Positions 52,142 to 59,663 of a stretch of 64,000 nucleotides of DNA are shown here, piece by piece. The stretch spans positions 20,310 to 84,309 of the forward strand of contig JAJZTQ010000006.1 of the NCBI GenBank assembly GCA_021848825.1. Direction: 5' to 3'. This DNA is from Pseudomonadota bacterium (GTDB lineage: Bacteria > Pseudomonadota > Gammaproteobacteria > Burkholderiales > JABEVD01). The position numbers and the translations under genes are program-made. Position 1 is the first letter of the stretch. Every line of letters starts with the position of its first letter. Below the pieces are notes generated by a model that made no database searches, was not told the DNA's origin, and saw nothing but the letters and a program-made list of their open reading frames with translations.

Positions 52142-53875
52142 GTGACGGAAAAGAGACGACTGAATGTATTGATCGTGGAGGATTCTCCGGACGATGCGCT
52201 GCTGCTTGCCGATGCGCTCAGGAAAGGCGGCTTTGTCGTGATCGAAAGGCGCGTGGAGAGCGCTGTTGAACTCCGGGAGGAAATCGAGAATCGGGAATGG
52301 GATCTCGTGCTTTGCGACAACAACATGCCTGACCTGGATGCATCGAGCGCACTTGAAATCGTCAGACGCATTCGGCCGGAAATTCCCTTCATCATCGTCT
52401 TCGGAGGGATCTCCGAAGAAGAGGCATCGGGGGTCATGAAACGCGGCGCTTCCGATTACATATCGAAACACAATTTGAGCAGACTGGTTCCGGCAGTCGG
52501 CAGAGAACTGGCGAGATATCAGGATCTGGCGCTGGCCAACACCAGGATAGGGGAGCTCACCCGTTATGACGGGGCGACCGGGCTGCCAAATCGGCAACAC
52601 CTGACGGGCTTTCTCGATTCAATCCTGAAAGGCGGAAAGAATGCCGCGGTCATACTCGTCGAGCTCTGCCGCTACAGCGAGCTGCTGAATCATGCTGCTG
52701 AAGCGAGCCTCCTGAAAGCAGTCGCGGAAAATCTCTCGAGTTTGAATCACGGCGGAATGATAGGCAGGACCTACGAAGACCGGGTTGCCGTGATCTTTCA
52801 AGCCGGATCGGCAGACATCGAAGCCTGCACCCGCAACATCGTCGAATCCTTTCGCCGTCCGATCCGCATCGATGGAGAAGATCTTTTCGTCGAATTGAGG
52901 GCCGGGAGCAGCGTCTCTTCCGGGGTCGACGCGGAAACGCTGCTGGGCCAGGCCGAGACAGCGCTTCATTGCGCAAGGAACAAGGCAACAGCGGAAGCCT
53001 GCTTTTATTCGGAATGGATGGAGAGGAAGCGGAGAGAGCGATTCGACCTGGAAAAGGCGCTTTCCAGGGCGGTAATCAACGGGGAATTCACGCTGGCCTA
53101 TCAGCCCCAGTTTGAGCTGGAGAGCCGGAAAATCATCGGGGCGGAGGCGCTTTTGCGCTGGAACAATCAAGGGGAATGGATTTCTCCGGCAGAGTTCATC
53201 CCCATTCTAGAGGAAACCAGGCAGATCCTCATGGTCGGAGAATGGATCTTGCGCAAGGCGTGCGAGACGGCAAGACGATGGCAGCTGCAGGGATTGCCCC
53301 GAGTCAGGATGGCGGTGAATCTCTCGGCAGTCCAGTTCAGGCAGCCCGATCTCGCGGAAAAAATAGGGATCATCCTGGATGAAACAGGGCTCGACCCCGG
53401 ATGCCTTGCGCTTGAAATAACGGAAAACATCGCCATGCATAGGGGTCCGGAAATCGTCTCCACACTCCAGAAACTGAAAATGCAGGGCATCGAACTGGCG
53501 CTCGACGATTTCGGAACCGGCTATTCCTCCTTGAGCTACATCAAGCATTTTCCGATCAGGAAACTGAAAATAGACCAGACATTCATTCGCGACATGATGA
53601 CCGACAAGTGCAATGAGGCGATCGTCAGGGCCATTCTGATGATCGCATCCAGCCTCGATCTGGGGGTCATCGCCGAGGGGGTGGAGACCATCGAACAGAT
53701 CGAGTTGCTGAGAGACTGCGGCTGCAGCGAGGCTCAGGGTTATTTTTTCAGCAGGCCTGTCTGGGAAGACGACATGATGGCGCTTCTGAGGGAAGAGGAA
53801 GTCCGTCGATTTTCAATGGATTCAGGCGATGCGTATGGTGTCGAATTCGGCGGGATGGGCGGCATTCCTGTTTGA
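52142..53875 (+). CDS. REC-GGDEF(degenerate)-EAL c-di-GMP phosphodiesterase
   Basis: A 577-residue response regulator starting at GTG 52142. Residues about 8-125 are a REC domain with VLIVEDSPDD and phospho-acceptor Asp in LVLCDNNMPDLD. Next is a GGDEF fold whose GGDEF is replaced by TYEDR, so no cyclase activity is expected. Residues about 300-550 are an EAL domain with GAEALLRW, EITEN, DDFGTGYSSLSYI, KIDQTFI, EGVET and QGYFFSRP, all catalytic positions present. It should cleave c-di-GMP under phosphorylation control. It is probably co-transcribed with the CheB-like gene. Its last 54 bp overlap the convergent hydrolase gene. Confidence 0.9.
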   Translation: MTEKRRLNVLIVEDSPDDALLLADALRKGGFVVIERRVESAVELREEIENREWDLVLCDNNMPDLDASSALEIVRRIRPEIPFIIVFGGISEEEASGVMKRGASDYISKHNLSRLVPAVGRELARYQDLALANTRIGELTRYDGATGLPNRQHLTGFLDSILKGGKNAAVILVELCRYSELLNHAAEASLLKAVAENLSSLNHGGMIGRTYEDRVAVIFQAGSADIEACTRNIVESFRRPIRIDGEDLFVELRAGSSVSSGVDAETLLGQAETALHCARNKATAEACFYSEWMERKRRERFDLEKALSRAVINGEFTLAYQPQFELESRKIIGAEALLRWNNQGEWISPAEFIPILEETRQILMVGEWILRKACETARRWQLQGLPRVRMAVNLSAVQFRQPDLAEKIGIILDETGLDPGCLALEITENIAMHRGPEIVSTLQKLKMQGIELALDDFGTGYSSLSYIKHFPIRKLKIDQTFIRDMMTDKCNEAIVRAILMIASSLDLGVIAEGVETIEQIELLRDCGCSEAQGYFFSRPVWEDDMMALLREEEVRRFSMDSGDAYGVEFGGMGGIPV

Positions 53876-54676
53876 AACCGCGTCCCTGACGAAGCGTACC
53901 GTTTCGTCTGCAACGATTTCCTTCTGATTGTCCATCGTGATGTTGTGGTAGCTGTTGTCGAGGAAAACCTTGCGCACCTTATTGCTGCCGATATGGGTTT
54001 CGACGTAATTCGCGCTTCGGATGGTGGAGGTGTCGTCTTCGAGGGAATGGATCAGCAGGGTGGGGGTATCGATTGCAGGGAGTATGCGCCTGGTCTCCTT
54101 GATCAGTTCTTCCGCCTGATACAGCCTCGTCATCGGGATCCTGCCTGTGAGGGCGGCAAAGGTGGATTTCTCTCCCATTTCCCTCGATATCCATGCTCTC
54201 AGCTGTTCGTTCTTGATGCCGTACGGCTCGCACTCCCGATATGAATAAAGGTAGCGGAATGGCGTGTAATAGCCGATATTGAGCAGGAACCGGTACCAGG
54301 GAATGTTCCAGCCGTCGAAGTAGAGCGTGGTCGAGAACAGCGAAAGCGAGGCGACTTCCCTTTGCGAGGCGAGCTTCATGGCAAGCACTGCGCCGATGCA
54401 GAGGCCGCATACCGATACTGTCTTGTAGCGCGCCTTCATCTCATCGAAATGGCATGTCACCTCGTCGAGCCAGTGCTGCCACTTTTCGAACTTGCTGGCC
54501 GACCCGAATCCGTGCTTCGAGAATCTGGGCACCCTGACAGAGAATCCTGCCTTGTAAAGGGTTCTGGCCACATACTGCATTTCGAGCGGCGAACCTGCGA
54601 GGCCGTGGATCAGCAATACCGAATCTTCGCCTTTGACAAGATCAATGTGCTTCATTACCCCGCTGGGTTCGGCCAT
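53822..54676 (-). CDS. Alpha/beta hydrolase with GxCxG nucleophile elbow
   Basis: A 284-residue hydrolase. The oxyanion region is LLIHGLAGSPLEMQYV; the nucleophile elbow reads VCGLCIGAVLAM, with Cys in place of the usual Ser. The acid is in HSLEDDTST and the His in NSYHNITMDN. Cys nucleophiles occur in dienelactone hydrolase and PHA synthase-like folds, so an acyl-transfer or ester-cleavage role is possible. ATG 54676 and 54655 are both candidates. The last 18 codons overlap the EAL gene on the other strand. Confidence 0.8.
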   Translation of the reverse strand: MAEPSGVMKHIDLVKGEDSVLLIHGLAGSPLEMQYVARTLYKAGFSVRVPRFSKHGFGSASKFEKWQHWLDEVTCHFDEMKARYKTVSVCGLCIGAVLAMKLASQREVASLSLFSTTLYFDGWNIPWYRFLLNIGYYTPFRYLYSYRECEPYGIKNEQLRAWISREMGEKSTFAALTGRIPMTRLYQAEELIKETRRILPAIDTPTLLIHSLEDDTSTIRSANYVETHIGSNKVRKVFLDNSYHNITMDNQKEIVADETVRFVRDAVSNRNAAHPAEFDTIRIA

Positions 54677-54818
54677 CTTCGTTCGCCCGTTAAGCTTCTC
54701 AAATCCTGAAACTATATCAAAAAATGGCCTTCTTGTTTTGAAACTTTTATTTCATCCTGTCTTGCCTCCCGGATTCTGGCCATCCATAATCGAAGCAATG
54801 CCGTTGCTGGAGGTCGAC

Positions 54819-55070
54819 ATGCATGGTTTCGGTCACGAATGGATGTATGATGGAGGCGGATGGGGCTGGATGGTGTTCGGCTGGCTCTGGATGGTCATTC
54901 TCGCGCTCTCTCCTGTCCTTGTCATCATGGCGCTCGCCAAATATCTGTTCAGCAGGCGTCCTGAAAAGGAGAAGAGCAGGGCGCAGGAAATTCTCGAAGA
55001 GGCTTATGCAAGGGGCGAGATCAAGCGTGAGGAATATCTGCAGAAGCGGGCGGATTTGCAGCAGAAATAG
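54819..55070 (+). CDS. SHOCT-domain membrane protein
   Basis: An 83-residue protein starting at ATG 54819 with GGAGG 6 bp upstream. One membrane helix (about 15-45, WGWMVFGWLWMVILALSPVLVIMALAKYLF) is followed by a SHOCT motif, AQEILEEAYARGEIKREEYLQKRADL. SHOCT proteins bind nucleic acid or protein oligomers; many are near metal-resistance genes. The Met/Trp/His-rich start (MHGFGHEWMYDGGGWGWM) could bind metal. It heads a group ending with a Spy/CpxP-like protein. Confidence 0.8.
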   Translation: MHGFGHEWMYDGGGWGWMVFGWLWMVILALSPVLVIMALAKYLFSRRPEKEKSRAQEILEEAYARGEIKREEYLQKRADLQQK

Positions 55071-55138
55071 CCTATAATGGCGTGGCCCGAATGGCAGCAG
55101 GGCATTCAGGGGCATGACGCGGGAATTCAAGAAATATA

Positions 55139-55552
55139 ATGAATGGCAATTTTTTCAGGGGATTGATCTGGCATATCGGCCAGGCCCTGTTGTTCAAACA
55201 TGACGGCAAAGGTTTACCCGGGAAGCCCACCCCCACCTTTTTCATCCTGATGATGATCGCCTTTCTCATGGCCATCGCCAGGCATCTCGCCTTCGGCACG
55301 ACCCCTTCGTTCATTTCGGTATTCCGTTTTCTGGTCGTGCTTGCAGCGGTATCGGTGATCTTCAGCGCTTCGAGATATTACCTGATTTCGCTTTTCCTTT
55401 GCCTCTCCATCGGGATAGACGCCATCGCCATTGCAGGCTCGCTGCTTCCCAAACTGCCCACCCCGTTCTTCTTCCTGCTTTCGCTGTGGGAAACCACGGC
55501 ATTCGTCATCGGTATTCTCCGCATCACCAGAAGCGTCGACGGGGCAGGCTGA
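55139..55552 (+). CDS. Membrane protein of unknown function
   Basis: A 137-residue protein with four predicted helices (about 33-50, 60-75, 85-105 and 110-130). No family recognised. The segment PSFISVFRFLVVLAAVSVIFSASRYYLISLFLCLSI is hydrophobic with few charges. TATAAT-like CCTATAAT lies at 55072-55079, upstream. It sits between the SHOCT gene and an outer-membrane-like protein; shared regulation is possible but not shown. Confidence 0.6.
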   Translation: MNGNFFRGLIWHIGQALLFKHDGKGLPGKPTPTFFILMMIAFLMAIARHLAFGTTPSFISVFRFLVVLAAVSVIFSASRYYLISLFLCLSIGIDAIAIAGSLLPKLPTPFFFLLSLWETTAFVIGILRITRSVDGAG

Positions 55553-55598
55553 TTGCCGCTTGCGTTGAGGTACGTGGCATGTTAGCATTCTCTGAAAT

Positions 55599-55617
55599 GT
55601 GAATGGTTCTCATTACG
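55599..55617. promoter_or_regulatory. Candidate Fur box
   Basis: On the minus strand the 19-mer CGTAATGAGAACCATTCAC matches 13 of 19 positions of the GATAATGATAATCATTATC Fur consensus. It lies 10 bp upstream of ATG 55627. Low certainty without a fur motif survey of the genome. Confidence 0.35.
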
Positions 55618-55626
55618 GAGAAGATA

Positions 55627-56436
55627 ATGAAGATTGACGGTTTGTTATGGCGTTTGACTATGACTTTTCTGCTCCTTCAGCCCCTTGCCGCATCGGCGGA
55701 TGACGATCAGGATATGGGGATGGCGCGCGTATTGAACATAGAGGAGCCGTGGGTTGAAAATGCGCTCTATGTTTCAAGCAGCAGGGACAACAACTCCTCG
55801 GCAGGGCATGCCTGGGATTTGGGCCTCGAATGGGATGCTGAGCTGGGAGAGGATCTCGGGACGGAGATCGATGCGCCGGTTGTGCTCGCTACCCAGCCGA
55901 TTGGTCGCGCTCCGGCTGTATTGGCGCCGCTGGCTGCGGGGCTGAAGTACGTGCCCATTCACTGGGGGGATGGGGACAGCGAAAACGCCGGCGTGATAGG
56001 CGCCGAAATAGAGGGGGGATGGTGGGCCACGCCGCAGCCTGCCAACTTTCCCGGGGTGGGTTCCAGCGTGACCGAACAGGTGCTGATCGGGCTCAGAAGG
56101 GGAACCTACTGGATACAGGGACAATATGGCATCACTCAGCGTGTTTCGGCAGACGCAAGAACAGGATGGTCGGCCAATACATCGGTAGGGCATCGCCTCT
56201 CCGAAGACTGGGTGGTTCATCTGGAACTGGATCTCAATCGGACCAGCGTCGATGCTTTCGGACATACCGCAGCAGGCATGGTGCTGACGCCCCAGGTCGG
56301 CTGGCAGATCACGCCTCGCTGGCAGATGGTGCTTGGCGAGTCTCTCTCCAGAATCGAGGGGCAGGCGAGTCTCGAAACCGCGACCAGCGTCCTGTTCGAA
56401 TACAGCTTCGTCAAGGACAAGGATGATCCGATCTGA
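55627..56436 (+). CDS. Exported protein, probably outer-membrane beta-barrel
   Basis: A 269-residue protein. The start ATG 55627 follows GGAGAAG and gives a signal peptide (MTFLLLQPLAASA). The mature part alternates short aromatic strands such as ALYVSSSRDN, GTYWIQGQYGITQRV, WVVHLELDLNRTSV and WQITPRWQMVLGESL, ending VLFEYSFVKDKDD, consistent with a barrel of about eight to ten strands. I cannot name a family. It lies between a possible Fur box and a Spy/CpxP-like gene. Confidence 0.65.
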   Translation: MKIDGLLWRLTMTFLLLQPLAASADDDQDMGMARVLNIEEPWVENALYVSSSRDNNSSAGHAWDLGLEWDAELGEDLGTEIDAPVVLATQPIGRAPAVLAPLAAGLKYVPIHWGDGDSENAGVIGAEIEGGWWATPQPANFPGVGSSVTEQVLIGLRRGTYWIQGQYGITQRVSADARTGWSANTSVGHRLSEDWVVHLELDLNRTSVDAFGHTAAGMVLTPQVGWQITPRWQMVLGESLSRIEGQASLETATSVLFEYSFVKDKDDPI

Positions 56437-56496
56437 ATGTCCATTCAGTGCTTCCTGCGCTACAATGGAAAAGGAGATTGGAGACAGGAGAATCGG

Positions 56497-57069
56497 ATGA
56501 CAAGATATGACTCGGCTTTACTGGCCGCCGCATTCGCATTGAGCATGATTTCCGCCAATGCGATTGCCGAAGGTGCGCAACAAATGCCCGTCAAGAAACA
56601 GGCTGCCAGGCCCTTCGTCCATCCCGATCACTGCCATCCCGGCATGGGTCACGGCGGATACGGCATGACGGATGGGTATGGAATGGGGGGGCACGGCATG
56701 GGCGGCTTCGGCCACGGCATGGGGATGAACATGCTCGGGCCGCGCAGCGCGATGATCTGGTCGCTGGACCTGACTCCTGATCAGCGAAGCAAGATCACCA
56801 AGCTGATCGGGAAGCTGCAGCATGACAATTGGGCAACGATGGGCACCATCATGGATGATGCAGGCGTGCTCAGGGATCTCTATCATGCAGACAAGCGCGA
56901 CTCGGTCGCGATCGACAACACCTACCAGCGAATATTCGACCTCAAGCGCAAGATGATCAAGTCGTCGCTCGACACCGAGACCGAGATAGAGAATCTGCTC
57001 ACCCCTGAACAGACGAAGCAGTTCCTCGACAGACTTCACCAGGCGCCGCCGCCCTATCCGGGCAGGTGA
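56497..57069 (+). CDS. Spy/CpxP-like periplasmic stress protein
   Basis: A 190-residue periplasmic protein. Start ATG 56497 with AGGAG 6 bp upstream; signal peptide ALLAAAFALSMISANAIA. Residues about 40-75 form a His/Met/Gly-rich stretch with GMGHGGYGM and GGHGMGGFGHGM, likely metal-binding (copper or zinc). Two LTxxQ motifs (LTPDQRSKITKL and LTPEQTKQFLDRL) mark the Spy/CpxP family of chaperone and sensor-inhibitor proteins. Its last 16 bp overlap the convergent luxI gene. Confidence 0.85.
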   Translation: MTRYDSALLAAAFALSMISANAIAEGAQQMPVKKQAARPFVHPDHCHPGMGHGGYGMTDGYGMGGHGMGGFGHGMGMNMLGPRSAMIWSLDLTPDQRSKITKLIGKLQHDNWATMGTIMDDAGVLRDLYHADKRDSVAIDNTYQRIFDLKRKMIKSSLDTETEIENLLTPEQTKQFLDRLHQAPPPYPGR

Positions 57070-57614
57070 TCGATCTCGATCCAGCAGGCAAAAACGGGAT
57101 GGCCGTCGATCACCATGGGCGGCCCCGCCCTGTGAGCATGGAATCCTGATTTCCGGAGCAGGCGCTCGACGCCGAGCGGGGAAACGGTGATGAGCCGCTT
57201 CGCGCCATGGGAGGTTGCGCAGGCGAGGGCCTTGCGGAGGAGTTCGACGGCTATAGGCGAGGAAAACTGTCCGGAAACGGCCTGATCGTCGAAGTCGACT
57301 GCTGCGAAGCGCGAAAGCTCCCATATATCAGGACTGGACGGCGGCTTCATGCCGTTTAGCAATTGCGGAAAGACTTCCCCGAGCAAATAGGGGCGATCGG
57401 TGGGAAGCAGTCTTGCGCATCCGGTAACCTGCCCCGCATCATTCTGGGCGACGACGTAGATTGTGTCAGGGCGGTCGAACTGATCCAGTTCCATGCCGTT
57501 GCTGCTTTGCAGTTCCCAGCCCAGCATCTGGACGAATACCTTGTGCCGGTAGGTGGAGATCCGCGTGAAGAGAATTTCAGGAAGTCGATCGCACGTACCT
57601 GAAGTGATTTGCAT
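57054..57614 (-). CDS. luxI: N-acyl-homoserine lactone synthase (LuxI family)
   Basis: A 186-residue autoinducer synthase that makes acyl-homoserine lactones from SAM and an acyl-ACP. I start at ATG 57614 (GGGGGAG 3 bp upstream), which gives the usual length; a longer frame runs through rsaM. Conserved residues include Arg and Phe in RISTYRHKVFVQMLGWEL, the Asp pair in ELDQFDRPDTIYVV, Arg in GCARLLPT and the WELSRFA Glu/Arg. A lux-box palindrome lies 46 bp upstream. It is the last gene of an rsaM-luxI run on this strand. The acyl chain is not predictable. Confidence 0.93.
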   Translation of the reverse strand: MQITSGTCDRLPEILFTRISTYRHKVFVQMLGWELQSSNGMELDQFDRPDTIYVVAQNDAGQVTGCARLLPTDRPYLLGEVFPQLLNGMKPPSSPDIWELSRFAAVDFDDQAVSGQFSSPIAVELLRKALACATSHGAKRLITVSPLGVERLLRKSGFHAHRAGPPMVIDGHPVFACWIEIDHLPG

Positions 57615-57659
57615 GTCTCCCCCGATGTTCGCCGACGCAAATTGACATTGTGAATTGTA

Positions 57660-57677
57660 GCTGTCAATTGTGACAGC
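57660..57677. promoter_or_regulatory. lux box upstream of luxI
   Basis: GCTGTCAATTGTGACAGC is an inverted repeat GCTGTCA-N4-TGACAGC and fits the CT-N12-AG lux/las-box pattern. It overlaps the rsaM stop codon, 46 bp before luxI. A likely LuxR binding site. Confidence 0.75.
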
Positions 57678-58062
57678 CTGAATAGCGACGGCTGATGTTA
57701 TCCAGCACGGTTTTTTTCCATTCCATGGCATCGATGAAATTTTCGATGAAGTCGGATGTTCCTGACGGGCCCAGATCGAGTTTTTCCGTTTCAAGCATGA
57801 GGTTGCTTCTGGGAATACCTGTTCTTGCAAGCGAAAATGGCGCGGTCATCTGCCAGTCCCAGCCTATCGTGATGAATGGCCTGGTGCAACTGATCCATTC
57901 CGTATAGCCTGTGATCAATGTCGCAGTCGAATCCCGGTTCCCGCCAGCCTCATCAAGTCCTGAAATGAGATGGACAAGCAGGATCGTTTCCAGTCGGAAA
58001 CAGGGAATCCGGATGTAGCCATCCCTTGAAATGATGGGTTTTACGCGCTGTTGCCTATTCAT
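57664..58062 (-). CDS. rsaM: RsaM-type quorum-sensing regulator (DUF4902)
   Basis: A 132-residue protein between luxI and luxR. The core ISRDGYIRIPCFRLETILLVHLISGLDEAGGN, LITGYTEWIS and FITIGWDWQM matches RsaM/DUF4902 proteins, which repress AHL synthesis in Burkholderia and Pseudomonas fuscovaginae. No DNA-binding fold is visible, as in other RsaM. It is read on the same strand as luxI and opposite to luxR. Confidence 0.8.
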   Translation of the reverse strand: MNRQQRVKPIISRDGYIRIPCFRLETILLVHLISGLDEAGGNRDSTATLITGYTEWISCTRPFITIGWDWQMTAPFSLARTGIPRSNLMLETEKLDLGPSGTSDFIENFIDAMEWKKTVLDNISRRYSGCHN

Positions 58063-58114
58063 GTCTTGCCTCTCTGTATTGCGCCTATCTTAATCCGATT
58101 AGGCATGTGAAGTA

Positions 58115-58130
58115 ATGTCACTATTGACAG
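58115..58130. promoter_or_regulatory. Second lux-box-like palindrome between rsaM and luxR
   Basis: ATGTCACTATTGACAG contains TGTCA-N4-TGACA, the same half-sites and spacing as the luxI box. It lies 53 bp before rsaM and 49 bp before luxR in the divergent promoter, so it may control both. Confidence 0.6.
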
Positions 58131-58178
58131 GTATTCGAAACCAAGTGCATATTGCCGTCAAAAGGCGGGAGAGTGCGC

Positions 58179-58889
58179 ATGGAAATCTGGCAGGAACTTC
58201 ATATGCAGTTCTTATTGGGCGTGGGGTCCGAGTCCGCATTCTTTTCCGATCTGGCCAAGGCCGCAAAGGAACTGGGTTTCGAATATTGCGCTTACGGGAT
58301 GCGATTGCCTGTTCCCGTTTCCAAGCCGAAGATCTACATGATCAACAATTATCCCGGCAATTGGCAAAAGCGTTACGAGCAGGAAAACTATCTCGCCATA
58401 GACCCGACCGTTGCGCATGCCATCCAGTCCGTCGCGCCCATTTTGTGGTCTGACAGGGTGTTCAGTTCCTGCCGTCCCTTCTGGGAAGAAGCAAAATCTC
58501 ACGGGCTGAACCACGGCTGGGGAAAATCCAGTTATGACGCAAAAGGAGCGGGTGGAATGCTCACGCTGGCTCGCTCCGAAGACCAGATCTCTGCATCCGA
58601 GCTCCAATACCTGGGGATCAGAATGTCCTGGCTTGTGCATGTCGCCCATGAAGGCATGTCGCGTATCCTCATGGGCAAACTGATGCCGGAGGCTGAAATC
58701 GAACTCTCTCCCCGTGAGGCGGAAGTGCTGCGCTGGACAGCCGAAGGGAAAACCTCGAGCGAGGTGAGCGAGATCCTGAAGATCTCGGAGCGTACCGTGA
58801 ATTTCCATGTCAACAATGCCCTCGTCAAACTGGGCGCCGCCAACAAGACTGCCGCCGCAATCAAGGCATTCATGCTGAGATTGATCTGA
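58179..58889 (+). CDS. luxR: LuxR-family AHL-responsive regulator
   Basis: A 236-residue regulator. The autoinducer-binding domain (about 20-160) has ENYLAIDPTV and ILWSD, with the conserved Trp, Tyr and Asp contacts. The C-terminal HTH has SPREAEVLRWTAEGKTSSEVSEILKISERTVNFHVNNALVKLG. ATG 58179 is preceded by GCGGGAGAG. Together with luxI and rsaM it forms one quorum-sensing locus. Confidence 0.92.
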   Translation: MEIWQELHMQFLLGVGSESAFFSDLAKAAKELGFEYCAYGMRLPVPVSKPKIYMINNYPGNWQKRYEQENYLAIDPTVAHAIQSVAPILWSDRVFSSCRPFWEEAKSHGLNHGWGKSSYDAKGAGGMLTLARSEDQISASELQYLGIRMSWLVHVAHEGMSRILMGKLMPEAEIELSPREAEVLRWTAEGKTSSEVSEILKISERTVNFHVNNALVKLGAANKTAAAIKAFMLRLI

Positions 58890-58972
58890 TCCCCCTTGTC
58901 TAAGGCTGTCGGGTAATTTTACACCCCTGCCGCTGACCGATAGTTTCCTGGCGGAGCGGCCAGTGCGGTGAA

Positions 58973-59403
58973 ATGCAACTCCCTGGGAACGGTGGGGATA
59001 CGGGCGACTACTGCCGGGGGGGTGCTGACTCCGATGACGACGTGAATTTCACCTATGACAGCGCAATGCATGCGCTGCCCAGCCTGACGGGGTTTTTGGT
59101 GGCGGGGATGTGACTTATACGGTGTCCCTTCTTCGAAGTCCCGATCTCGGCGCCGTCAGTTTCGATACCACCGTCGCCGGCAGCGGGACCTGGGCTTCGA
59201 AGCAGCTTTTCGATCCGAATTCAGTGACGCCTTTCGTCACCCTGACGAGCATAGACGGAAGCAAGGATCCTGCCGCGGGCTATCATTATTTCACGCCAAG
59301 GAGCGTATTCAATGTGACCACGTACAACATGTCCAGTACCGGCATGCTCGGACTGGTCTGGGGAAGGCGAAAGGCTGATGGCGGTTTCTGCCGTCGGGCA
59401 TGA
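58973..59403 (+). pseudogene. Decayed exported-protein gene
   Basis: Frame 58973-59113 (46 codons, MQLPGNGGDTGDYCRGG...) breaks at a stop; the next frame, from about 59100, continues with GGDVTYTVSLLRSPDLGAVSF, GYHYFTPRSVFNV and MSSTGMLGLVW. Joining them by a frameshift gives one plausible extracellular beta-rich protein, but there is no signal peptide and no normal start. It resembles the tail of a secreted or PEP-CTERM-like surface protein. The 58890-58972 stretch before it shows nothing else. Confidence 0.4.
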
Positions 59404-59420
59404 CCCGATGCGTCAAATGA

Positions 59421-59444
59421 AAAGGCCTGGCATTCCAGGCCTTT
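59421..59444 (-). terminator. Terminator of the tRNA-Ala/tRNA-Glu unit
   Basis: AAAGGCCTGG and CCAGGCCTTT form a 10-bp stem with a 4-nt loop; on the minus strand a TTTTCATTT run follows. It lies just downstream of tRNA-Glu. Confidence 0.75.
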
Positions 59445-59452
59445 GTCTTGTC

Positions 59453-59529
59453 TGGCGTCCCCAACGAGATTCGAACTCGTGTCGCCGCCGTGAAAGGGCG
59501 GTGTCCTAGGCCTCTAGACGATGGGGACC
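59453..59529 (-). tRNA. tRNA-Glu (UUC)
   Basis: Minus strand. The acceptor GGTCCCC pairs with GGGGAC, the anticodon stem-loop is CCGCCCTTTCACGGCGG with anticodon TTC, the T-loop is TTCGAAT, and CCA is encoded. Confidence 0.95.
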
Positions 59530-59538
59530 TTGATTTCC

Positions 59539-59614
<76 letters not shown>

Positions 59615-59663
59615 ACAAAGACGAAAATTATACTAAACGCTTCGCATCCTGTAAAGGGTATGT

